This document shows positions 49,601 through 56,501 of a stretch of DNA of 64,000 bases, piece by piece. This DNA comes from an uncultured SAR116 cluster alpha proteobacterium. GTDB taxonomy: Bacteria > Pseudomonadota > Alphaproteobacteria > Puniceispirillales > Marisalimonadaceae. The stretch spans positions 1 to 64,000 of the forward strand of contig CABYED010000004.1 of NCBI GenBank assembly GCA_902517815.1. Direction: 5' to 3'. The notes below the pieces were generated by a model, which was not told the origin of the DNA, ran no database searches, and saw only the letters and a list, made by a program, of their open reading frames with translations. How positions within the stretch are numbered: position 1 is the first letter of the stretch; each line of letters begins with the position of its first letter. A program made the position numbers and the translations under genes.

Positions 49601-52600
49601 AGTAATTATGCCGGGCAATATGGACTTATGCTAAGGGAGTCTAATGCAACTGGTGACATCTTTTATGGATTAAAATGGGATGGATTAAATCTTGTTGCTG
49701 ACAATCCTGGTAATGACGCCACTATAGAAACTGCTGGTCACTGGGCTAAAAAAGAATTTATGGAAAATGGGTTTGGTTCTAATGTCACAAGAAGTGAAAA
49801 TGGTGACAATGTAGAATACGTTATAAATATAGAAGGGCAGGCAAAGGCAATTGTAGATGCAAATTCGCAATTAGAAAATACAGCTACTAATTACCAACAA
49901 GCAGAGGACTTTCTTGCTCGTAATATAGGTATAAAGACATCTCCAGATGTATCTGGAGAAAAGAGCCTTACATATGTTGTAACAACGGTTGATAAAGATA
50001 ATCCACAAAATTCTGATTCACCTTCATCAAAAGATGAGAGTGTATCTATAAGTCTGGAGATAAGTGGAAGAGCAGACGTATTTCCTGTTACATTCACGAG
50101 TGATTTATCGAGCACGGCAGAGAATGTTGCATCTGATACTAGTAAAGGCATTACATTAATAGAAACTTCAAGTGGTACATACTCTGGTATTAGCAGTGGT
50201 GGCAAAGCGGTTACAACCTCGAATTTTGATGGATGGATTATAGGGATTAAGAACCCAGACACGACTCTAACGGATGGAAAATATGATGCATTTCCAAAAT
50301 CTTATAACGAGATTATGTTAAAAGTTGGTAATGAGCTTTTTAATGCCAAGACAAGTGCCAACAATGCAGAGTTAGTTTTTAATATACCGTCATCAAACTT
50401 ATATGTTGGAGGTACAGATTATCCTATAAAGCTAATTACGCCTGAGTATTTTGATAGTTCGTTGGATTTAACGTTTAAGACATTAAGTCAGGGTGGAGCA
50501 GGAGATGTTGCTATATCATCAGCAATTGATCGCTCAGTGCCTATATATTCTGTAGCTGATGGTGTAAAAACTTTAGAAGATCCTGGTAACATAGTTGGTG
50601 TTGAGGATGGAGCAGCGGTTAGGTTATCAGTTAAAGTTGCCCGAGAGGATACAAGTGAGAACATAACACAGGTAAAGTTAACTGGTTTGAATGCTGACTT
50701 TGGAATTTCCCGTAATGCAGACACACCGAATGATACAAGTAATGTCGGATACTTTACGAGAAAAGATGGAGATTTGAAATACAATACATTTGACGCAGAA
50801 TTTATTTCAAAATCTGTTTTGGAAAACAATGTAGAATATATTATTGATATACAAGGACAAGCAAGGGCACTTGTAAATGCAAATCCTGACATCAATAATC
50901 CAGGTCCAGAAGATTATAAATTAGCTGAAGACACACTCGCACGCAATATAGGGATTAAGTCATCACCGGATGTATCTGGAGAGAAAAATCTTACTTATAC
51001 AATTACGACAATAGACACAGACAATCCAGATGTTCTAATTTCCAACACCAAAACTCAGTCAGTTGATTTAAAGATCAATGTTAAAAACATAAATGATTTA
51101 TCGTACATTGAGCAATCAACAATTTCAGATGATAGCACTTATTTTCAGAACCCAAATTTACCATTTCTCTTACATGGAGATGCAATAATTAAAGACAAAG
51201 AACAGAATAACTTTTTTGGAGGTGTGCTAACTGTATTGATTGCAAATGTTTCTGGTGCTGCATTAGCTTCAGAAAGAATTACATTTATAAAAGATAGTTT
51301 ATTTTCAATAGATGGTTTGAAACTTAAACATGAAGAAGCAGTAATTGGTTCAATTAAGAATAATAACAGCTCAGGGTTAACTATTGAATTTAACGAATAT
51401 AACACGACAGATTTGACAAAAGTAAATAATTTAGTCAAAGACCTACAATTTTATGCTCCAGACATAATTGAAGATGGAACACGAAAAATAACTCTATCAC
51501 TAAATGACGGTGGCGGACCAAATATAGATGGTGAAAGCGAAACTACAATTACAAGAAACTTAAATTTATTTGTTGGTCAAAGTGGTACTGAAGGTAATGA
51601 TACTATCAATGGTCCTAATGATATTGAAGAGGCATTAGTTGGTGGTTTAGGTGAAGATACGCTAGTTGGAGGAGTTGGAGATTTTGTAGATCTTCAGCTT
51701 GAAAAGGACTTCTTTGATTTATATTCAAGTAGTACTCGTCCAGAAAACTATTACAATAAGGTTAATTTAGGAATAGATGGTTCAGATACATCATCTGATT
51801 TTTCTGTGATGAAAAAAGCACTTAATGATGAGTATGGTCAAGACAATTCTATCTCATTTAATTTAAAAGAAAATTATAATGCAGAAAGTGGATTACTTAC
51901 AATTGATTTGAATACAATTGTCGGTATTAGTGATCCTAGAGCAGTTGAAGTTTTATTTGTTGAAAATATGAGTAGTGAAAATGGTATTAATTATATATCT
52001 GAAACTAACTTGGTGAAGTCAGAAAATATTGATGATAACAATATTTTAACCTTAGATATAAAAGCAAAAGCAAAAGAAATTCTTGTAGGTTTGCCTTCTA
52101 ATGATTCTAAATTCAACAAAACTCTTCAAGATATTCTTGGAGAAAATTCTGATGATGTCGTCGGTAATGATGTTTTATCTAGTATAATCAGTACTTTGAC
52201 ATCTAATTTAATTATAAGAAATAAAAATAGTTTAGATGATGTTTTTGTTAGCTCAGGTACTATGCAATTAAATAACAGTCAGGACATTGATACATTACAA
52301 AATATTCAAAATGTTAAAGGTTCTGACGATAGAGACCATATTTTTGGATCAAACAAAGATGATATATTAGATGGCAGATCTGGAAACGACATATTATATG
52401 GTGGTGCTGGCAATGATAAAATTTTAGGTGGTGAGGGTGATGATATCATTTCTGGTGGGATTGGTAATGATTATATAGATGGTGGTGATGGTAATGATTT
52501 GATTTATGTATCTGCAGGATTAAATGCTTTTGAAGCTCAAGGTCAAACAATAATAGGTGGCGAAGGCTTTGATACATTATCATTTGATCATATCAATAAT

Positions 52601-53287
52601 GGTGTTTTATTAGATTTTGTTTTTGGCATTGGTACCATAGATGAAGTTAATGGAGCAGGTGTACTAGGTGGTGATGGAATAGGCGAGGTTATATACTTTG
52701 TATTGGATGGGCAAACGTATCACACCTTTGAAAAAATTGTTGGATCAAAAGTTAATGATTATATAGTAAATCTTACTCCTTGGGACCATTTTATGGAAAT
52801 TTTTGGTGGCCATGGAAACGACCAAATCATTGGTTCATATGGTAATGAAATGTTATCTGGTGGTCTAGGAAATGACACCCTATCTGGTGGTTATGGTGTT
52901 GACACACTCTCAGGTGGTGAAGGATTTGATAAATTTATCATTTTAGATGACACACCTACAGAAAATTTCAAAAAGCAGTGGACTTTAAACAACCCTGAAG
53001 ACGAAGGATTGTTAAATTCTGATAATATTTTTAGAAGTGAAGATATAATAAAAGACTTTCAAATAGGTATTGATGTTATTGATTTAACAGCAATCTCTTC
53101 ATTTAATGTTGATTTGTCTTCCAATACTGACAATAATGATCTCTCAATTAGGAATAAGGATGAGAATAAATTTGATGCGGTAATGGAAATTAATACTGAA
53201 AATGTTAATGTATCTGTGACCTTGGAAAACTTTGGATCGGTTACTGATGATAGTGAAGAAGCTTTTTTGTCATCTATTCTAGTCTAA
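40625..53287 (+). CDS. Giant repeat adhesin (4220 aa) with N-terminal lipobox-like segment, cadherin/Ig-like repeats and C-terminal RTX block
   Basis: TVLMSSVSAITLAGCMGGGGGG near N-terminus; VTVNVLSNDIALDGSALSI cadherin-like motif; RTX GNDILYGGAGNDKILGGEGDDIISGG; upstream of T1SS genes. Confidence 0.9.
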   Translation: MASYTQIDKLIEIADNRSIRTVLMSSVSAITLAGCMGGGGGGTFGVFGGGGSGGNARLMGGQLVKGTIVDARVFQDVDGDGIFDNDGTENSAITDATGAYSLELNNLTSPITIDTNRPGIDITTGASPGKIIMNPVNQTGIVSTPLSFLGDEYGATNVDNVLTNMPAGIDVSTYDPIDEIRSAGGDNTSSQYQTAEKVDALAAQTQVIINSIEKMLSSDTVNNSDPLGSAKQSIIDGYTAKGSALDLGSTSDVQTILNASPLASVPGFENIISSLSTAIASVNTQIWSTQNTGDLFGDGRSIMLVAQDNLNSSLDELAASPSDAVAGQIAQAYSGANLTSLETSASVSLPTFNPATGVGANVLPSIDKAAVTQGEEVTVNVLSNDIALDGSALSITAISATNVKDGNGLSPLMAALDNTTSVNPINSATTNASGNLATLNSDGTITFTPDQVGRYTIYYQAYDGSNPAVGSLVIDSLPSAPTISLNQSSITLNELKDGSAGSSTSTTTLSLDFNNIISINDSGGTVLLSYRILDDAAVYKGLANEQGNSSQNTYGINTSTITPDAYGSINLASNNLSNLEFTFNRDYSGSFYIEFQVVETLNNRFVSSDTALEDRRILVTINPTSDTPDLSVANVSGVEDDTFIPLTISSSSTDQSETVTVYVEKPSQVVKFVNTTTNADVGTSATFDFGSGSVNAVALTTTELTNLGIVTGGDVKSDFNLKVMASSLDSGTSTAANSSLNTITVSMEAKADPVGIEVNNSSSSSTMSNSDENSAISIPIKLNLNDATENITLSIGNFRDASGNLLSTDRSLETAFRPTGFDDVSTISLNNGFFTFNSVSMSNLVSDAIAGNQFAVNFLPITNFNGLITFDVYATSIEPNAVTSSNASSQTSVITLTQTIDPVSQTPEVSVNDVSVVEFTNDSSIDDVATYKTDLSNITVSLSDTTNLTEVKVALSVANDPGFTLDTSGITSFNSSYNYTVSTTSPLSIKVNGTVADGSSIGSDLVADMTTLLSQVKLVPPEDYSGTSTITTSVTSKETNAEESQPATQTFDIAVSAVAETPTVTGAAATSATLKEDTDILLDLNVTVNDKDGSETVSQVRISGLTSIGEQNLTAILVDGNGNLVGSNDGSGTTILTGAEYSAARAGTTPIFFRPPRDFSGDVSLNIVAVVQEPSSGSTATSATSSINFTLTPVSEEASASSNDVSVVEFTNTSVDNVATYKTDLSNITVSLSDTSNLGEVKVALLVAKDPDGLVDNETLGAAGNFTIDGILSSAASSDLNSTVNISSTSNNASVTFTITGTDASGNAQTETITGVNNNTVEGAKYFKTITQISSDAAASGVNVGASPGFTLDTSDVTTFNSSYNYTVSTTSPLSIKVNGTVADGSSIGADLVADMTTLLSELKLVPPEDFSGTATISTSVTSTETGAGESPPANDSFEITVSAVAEAPTVTGAAATSATLKEDSDILLDLNVTIRDSDASETVSQVRISGLTSIGEQNLTGMLVDGNGNLVGSSDGSGTTILTSAEYSAARAGTAPIFFRPPTDFSGNVELNVVAVVQEPTSGSTATSPSSTFNFTLAPVSETPEISLNDVSVVEFTNDSNIDNAATYKTNLSNITVNLSDTSNLDEVKVTFSISNDPGFTLDTSGVTTFGSSYNYTVSTTSPLSIKVNGTVADGSSIGSDLVADMTTLLSEIKLVPPEDFSGTSTITTSVTSKEIGADESQAATQNFNITVSPVAETPTVTINSPVNGSEDTPTSLKIDNSIITASSGDSSETISSYQISGLSVGGLNYSLVDVSGNAVGSSDGSGTTTITSAQFSSGVYLKAPSDMHGIVTLQVVAVSKDGISSTASSSPTSFTVNISPVADTPTVSVPDSSTAINIVENDGSNYSSSAINGISLNSNVVSNNDDETLNIYVAFEKATDGSEAVVISGSSLTPMTPTQISALDSATTAKLPTYNYSLFSLSSIDDLSNLTFNPPVSHVENSYGVRVIATSKDTDSALSTTDYKSEAGDITYKILEVAKSPVVTLNDANIDTSNSNAIADLTKTNQLDNNLIQIPLEIAPQGSDTVTVLISGLPSDDFVFKDSVGGNIVGARNSTGTVYVFNLGDGFVVDDGGNFSLYVDPTFDVTQGGTISNTGTADNPRFDYSLNLSVTAFAIDGSGAGTTASTEFTLGSTITKNNVLANDPLIIDFKTTSNVDGLNDNFSVSSRNFDLNADGLNEKVFLPDSDIGIMFYSSSSLEMDKPLSMKHNIFSENFEYNNAQSGTSLGALRLLDSNSDGLINNQDTEFAKIGYWRDGFGDGTVDGKVDHADEISYLTSSDSINLNSFTYSNTVIDGSSSSQVEGYISREGNISIGGTTYDTYEVALGLDIAAVQNQTGNQFTADIISFSDNSLQLSEGLSEGSLGLSLTKGTAESVYGSATVVTLVTLSGIPDTVILSQGVKQANGDWLLLGSQIDPEVPISFVAADTDYSGSFIVSGWATTTVIDGADTYTATSASKTMTVNVQAVIDDVVFEAFNSTGFEDGGRDSTGAAISDGKTKSQIVADKIDSPIPVVIRYGVGDKDGSEKAKLVLEIDEAMVGSGDSALKFVYHDGSAFKYISNDKLDVSTANGTTTYTFSNINSINDPIIKGLHLIPQADLVPSNGIDITAKMFVSDSGIDFTQKATKTIKVEIIDRADVFPVTFTSDLSSTAENVASDTSKGITLIETSSGTYSGISSGGKAVTTSNFDGWIIGIKNPHTTLTDGKYDAFPKSYNEIMLKVGNELFNAKTSANNAELVFNIPSSNLYVGGTDYPIKLITPEYFDSSLDLTFKTLSQGGAGDVAISSAIDRSVPIYSVADGVKTLEDPGNIVGVEDGAAVRLSVKVAREDTSENITQVKLTGLNADFGISRNADTPNDTSNVVYLTRVETRPLDKFTSDVLSNLSGSNLTDAATLDLDQARTQSFDSLKVKADNSDGISLSLTLKIAGGYGTKVPNFAKEQSISTLAQLKTALESNYAGQYGLMLRESNATGDIFYGLKWDGLNLVADNPGNDATIETAGHWAKKEFMENGFGSNVTRSENGDNVEYVINIEGQAKAIVDANSQLENTATNYQQAEDFLARNIGIKTSPDVSGEKSLTYVVTTVDKDNPQNSDSPSSKDESVSISLEISGRADVFPVTFTSDLSSTAENVASDTSKGITLIETSSGTYSGISSGGKAVTTSNFDGWIIGIKNPDTTLTDGKYDAFPKSYNEIMLKVGNELFNAKTSANNAELVFNIPSSNLYVGGTDYPIKLITPEYFDSSLDLTFKTLSQGGAGDVAISSAIDRSVPIYSVADGVKTLEDPGNIVGVEDGAAVRLSVKVAREDTSENITQVKLTGLNADFGISRNADTPNDTSNVGYFTRKDGDLKYNTFDAEFISKSVLENNVEYIIDIQGQARALVNANPDINNPGPEDYKLAEDTLARNIGIKSSPDVSGEKNLTYTITTIDTDNPDVLISNTKTQSVDLKINVKNINDLSYIEQSTISDDSTYFQNPNLPFLLHGDAIIKDKEQNNFFGGVLTVLIANVSGAALASERITFIKDSLFSIDGLKLKHEEAVIGSIKNNNSSGLTIEFNEYNTTDLTKVNNLVKDLQFYAPDIIEDGTRKITLSLNDGGGPNIDGESETTITRNLNLFVGQSGTEGNDTINGPNDIEEALVGGLGEDTLVGGVGDFVDLQLEKDFFDLYSSSTRPENYYNKVNLGIDGSDTSSDFSVMKKALNDEYGQDNSISFNLKENYNAESGLLTIDLNTIVGISDPRAVEVLFVENMSSENGINYISETNLVKSENIDDNNILTLDIKAKAKEILVGLPSNDSKFNKTLQDILGENSDDVVGNDVLSSIISTLTSNLIIRNKNSLDDVFVSSGTMQLNNSQDIDTLQNIQNVKGSDDRDHIFGSNKDDILDGRSGNDILYGGAGNDKILGGEGDDIISGGIGNDYIDGGDGNDLIYVSAGLNAFEAQGQTIIGGEGFDTLSFDHINNGVLLDFVFGIGTIDEVNGAGVLGGDGIGEVIYFVLDGQTYHTFEKIVGSKVNDYIVNLTPWDHFMEIFGGHGNDQIIGSYGNEMLSGGLGNDTLSGGYGVDTLSGGEGFDKFIILDDTPTENFKKQWTLNNPEDEGLLNSDNIFRSEDIIKDFQIGIDVIDLTAISSFNVDLSSNTDNNDLSIRNKDENKFDAVMEINTENVNVSVTLENFGSVTDDSEEAFLSSILV
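43340..44210 (+). repeat. Long internal repeat family, copy 1 of 3
   Basis: VNDVSVVEFTNDSSIDDVATYKTDLSNITVSLSD...FFRPPRDFSGDVSLNIVAVVQEP; boundaries approximate. Confidence 0.8.
44215..45370 (+). repeat. Long internal repeat family, copy 2 of 3 (carries ~96-aa insert at ~44378-44665)
   Basis: Same module interrupted by DGLVDNETLGAAGNFTIDG...TGTDASGNAQTETITGVNNNTVEGAKYFKTITQISSD. Confidence 0.8.
45374..45850 (+). repeat. Long internal repeat family, copy 3 of 3 (first half only)
   Basis: LNDVSVVEFTNDSNIDNAATYKTNLSNITVNLSD...SPVAETPTV. Confidence 0.75.
48647..49323 (+). repeat. 677-bp near-identical intragenic duplication, copy 1
   Basis: Matches 50069-50745; only difference seen by eye is c/g at 48836/50258 (NPHTT vs NPDTT). 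Confidence 0.93.
50069..50745 (+). repeat. 677-bp near-identical intragenic duplication, copy 2
   Basis: Matches 48647-49323, offset 1422 bp (474 codons, in frame). Confidence 0.93.
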
Positions 53288-53306
53288 CCCTAAGAAAGAA
53301 AATAAA

Positions 53307-54806
53307 TTGTATAGAAATTATTTGATAATAATTATAGCTATGATTTTTTTAAGTAGCTGTACTCAAAACAATCAGCCTCCAGCATGGGTTGGTAACTTTT
53401 CTGAAATTTCTATAATTGCAGCACAACCTTCTACTAAAAATATAAACAACTATGGTAAATATTTTTATAAACCACCATTGAATTTAGACAAAACTAAAAA
53501 CCCTAAACCCGCTCAAATTCCAGATTTTATGAATATAAAATCAAATGATGCATTTAAAATTTTTATAATTTCTCTAAAAGAAATGTTAAAGCTACGCCCT
53601 GAATTAATAGAAGCAAGTTCAAGTATTCAAGAAAAAGCTGCTAGAGTTTTCGAGGTAAGGGGTGATTTTTTCCCAACAGTAAATATTGGATTGGTACAAG
53701 ATAATGTTTTAGCAAGCGACTACTCAAATCTATCTACTTCAAGACAAACCACAGGTGGATATCTAGATGCATATGTCGATATGGATACTACACTGATAGA
53801 TTTTGGTGGCAGAAATGCTGCTTTTAATGCTGCACTGCTAGAAAAAGAAATTGCTTATTTGGACTTTGATCTTACTACTAATAAAGAAGCCTTTAAGTAT
53901 GGAAAAGTTTATATTGAGTATTCAAGTAAAATTTTAGAAAAATTTATTTATGATGATTTTGAAAAGGATGTTTTATCACTTCAAAAAGAAGTAAAAGAAA
54001 GATTTCAAGGTGGAGTTACTACAATTTTTGAAGTTAATTCAGTTGAACAAGCTATAACAAGATTTAATATAAGAAAAGCGTTATACACTCAAGAGTTGGA
54101 AACAATAAAATCTGAGTACTTGTCTGTTTTTAGCTCTAGTGATTTGGAACCTCCTATGGTTGATGCGTTGGATTTATTAGAGATTGGAAAAACTAAAATT
54201 TTACAACCTGACACATTGTATAAAAATGTTTCTGGATTTTTAGAAGAAAAAATATTTGATAAGAAACACAAAATTGCACTTCAAGATTATTACGTCGCTC
54301 AATCGTCAGTTTCTCCAAATTTAAAAACTAAACTCAGGTATAAAGCCTTTGATGTAGATAGCTATAACAACGACTATGAAATTGTTTTAACTTTTACTGG
54401 TTCTTTAGGAGTTTATGATGCAGGTAAATCTGGTTCAGTTGCAAATGCTGCACTAAAAAGAGCTAAAATTGCTCAAGCTAGAAAAAATGCAGTAAAGATA
54501 AACAATGCAGCACGTTTAGGTACAATAGAAAGTCAGATCAATAGCACACTGGCTAGATTATCTAAAATTAATGATGCAACTAAAAAATATCAAAGTGATT
54601 TGAAAATTATTGAAGAAAAATCTAAAACTGTCTCTTATTCAGCAAGCGAGATTATATCAATTAAAGAGAAAATATTTGATCAAAAATTATCATTTGTTGA
54701 TGCTTATCTAAATTTAAGTAAATTGTCTTTGGAAGTTTTTCATCTTCATGCTATTTATCCCTCGCTTATTGGGCTTGGTATCAATGATGAAGGTGATATA
54801 CTTTGA
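53307..54806 (+). CDS. TolC-family outer-membrane efflux protein, probable lipoprotein (T1SS)
   Basis: Lipobox FLSSC; coiled-coil OEP pattern; followed by T1SS ABC and MFP genes. TTG start. Confidence 0.85.
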   Translation: MYRNYLIIIIAMIFLSSCTQNNQPPAWVGNFSEISIIAAQPSTKNINNYGKYFYKPPLNLDKTKNPKPAQIPDFMNIKSNDAFKIFIISLKEMLKLRPELIEASSSIQEKAARVFEVRGDFFPTVNIGLVQDNVLASDYSNLSTSRQTTGGYLDAYVDMDTTLIDFGGRNAAFNAALLEKEIAYLDFDLTTNKEAFKYGKVYIEYSSKILEKFIYDDFEKDVLSLQKEVKERFQGGVTTIFEVNSVEQAITRFNIRKALYTQELETIKSEYLSVFSSSDLEPPMVDALDLLEIGKTKILQPDTLYKNVSGFLEEKIFDKKHKIALQDYYVAQSSVSPNLKTKLRYKAFDVDSYNNDYEIVLTFTGSLGVYDAGKSGSVANAALKRAKIAQARKNAVKINNAARLGTIESQINSTLARLSKINDATKKYQSDLKIIEEKSKTVSYSASEIISIKEKIFDQKLSFVDAYLNLSKLSLEVFHLHAIYPSLIGLGINDEGDIL

Positions 54807-56494
54807 AGAATAATTGGTTTTTAGTATATGTCTCAAGTCAGAAAAAATTTTACTTGCAGGCAATTTTAGCCTCAATATTTATTAATATTTTTGCCCTTAT
54901 TACTTCTATTTATATAATGGTAGTATACGACAGAATTATACCCAATAACGCTATTTCTTCTCTTATATCCATACTAGCAGGTGTTTTATTTGTTATCTTT
55001 ATGGACTTTAGTATGAAAATGCTAAGAGGTTATTTCCTAGACATGGCAGGTAAACAAATAGATTCCTCTAGCTCTAATGATATTTTCCAGAAAATAATAG
55101 GTTATGATTTATCAAAAGCACCTAAATTTTCTGGAGAGCTTGTATCTGTTGTAAGAGAATTTGAAACATTTAGAGAGTTTTTTAATTCAGTAACTCTTAC
55201 CTCATTAGTTGATTTTCCTTTTATTATAGTTTTTTTAACAGTAATTTACGGTATTGGGGGTAATATAGCTTTTGTACCCGGTGTTATAGTTCCAATTGTA
55301 ATCATTTTTGGTTTGCTTATTCAGCCAGCCCTTAAACAAATTTCAGAGGATAGTCAAAAAGATGGTCAAGCTAAACAGACTGTCCTTGGCGAGATGATAA
55401 ATGGATTGGAGACTGTAAAAACTGTCTCGGGAGGATCTGTTTTAAAAGATAGGTGGATGGGGGCAGTAAATGCACAGTCAAAAACAAGTATAAAAAGCAG
55501 GATTTTTACACAATTAGCATTAAATTTTGCAGGTATTGGACAACAACTTTCACAGATGGGAATTATTGGTTTTGGAGTCCTAGCAGTTAGTTCTGGTGAT
55601 TTGTCAATGGGAGGATTGATAGCATGTACTATTTTAAGTGGTAGAACATTAGCGCCACTGGGCCAAATTGGTGGATTAATGGGTAGACTTAACTCAGCTA
55701 AAGCAGCCTATCATTCAGTAACTAAATTTATGCTAGAAGCATCTAGAGAAGAAACTGCAAAAGAATATTTTCCTCGAGAACACATTACTGGTTCAATTGA
55801 ATTTAGTCATGTTACCTTTTCATATTCAAATGACACACAAATAATTTTAAATGATATAAATGTAAAAATTAATGCGGGAGAAAAGGTAGCTGTAATTGGT
55901 AAAATAGGTTCTGGAAAAACAACTATTTTAAAGTTGGTAATGGGTTTATATCAACCTAATAATGGTTCTGTTCTTATAGATGGAGCAAACATACAACAAA
56001 TTAGACCTGAAGACATAAGAAGACAATTTGGTGTGGTTATGCAAAATACATATCTTTTTTCAGGTTCAATAAGAGAAAATATAGCTTTTGGATTAGACAC
56101 TGTTTCACCTCGTGAAATTGAAGAAGCAGCCAATATAGCTGGAGTTTCTGATTTTACGAAAAAAATGAATAATGGTCTTGATTATCAATTATCGGAAGGC
56201 GGAAAAGACCTATCAGGTGGACAAAGACAGGCTATTGCATTAGCACGCGCAATTGTGAGGAAGCCATCAATAATTCTTTTAGATGAACCAACTAGTGCAA
56301 TGGATTTAACTTCTGAAAGACAAATCATACAAAATTTAAAATCTTATTTTAACAAACAAACACTAATTGTCGTAACACATAGAATGAGTTTGTTACAATT
56401 AGTGGATAGGGTAATAGCCGTTGATGATGGGAAAGTTACCGTTGATGGAACGAGAGATAGTATTTTGAGTAAACTTAAAGAAAGACAAGCATAG
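54803..56494 (+). CDS. T1SS ABC transporter/ATPase, LssB/LapB-like without N-terminal peptidase-like domain
   Basis: TM region IYIMVVYDRIIPNNAISSL; GKIGSGKTT, DLSGGQRQAIALARAI, IILLDEPTSAMD. TTG start overlapping upstream stop. Confidence 0.92.
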   Translation: MKNNWFLVYVSSQKKFYLQAILASIFINIFALITSIYIMVVYDRIIPNNAISSLISILAGVLFVIFMDFSMKMLRGYFLDMAGKQIDSSSSNDIFQKIIGYDLSKAPKFSGELVSVVREFETFREFFNSVTLTSLVDFPFIIVFLTVIYGIGGNIAFVPGVIVPIVIIFGLLIQPALKQISEDSQKDGQAKQTVLGEMINGLETVKTVSGGSVLKDRWMGAVNAQSKTSIKSRIFTQLALNFAGIGQQLSQMGIIGFGVLAVSSGDLSMGGLIACTILSGRTLAPLGQIGGLMGRLNSAKAAYHSVTKFMLEASREETAKEYFPREHITGSIEFSHVTFSYSNDTQIILNDINVKINAGEKVAVIGKIGSGKTTILKLVMGLYQPNNGSVLIDGANIQQIRPEDIRRQFGVVMQNTYLFSGSIRENIAFGLDTVSPREIEEAANIAGVSDFTKKMNNGLDYQLSEGGKDLSGGQRQAIALARAIVRKPSIILLDEPTSAMDLTSERQIIQNLKSYFNKQTLIVVTHRMSLLQLVDRVIAVDDGKVTVDGTRDSILSKLKERQA

Positions 56495-56501
56495 GTATAA
56501 A

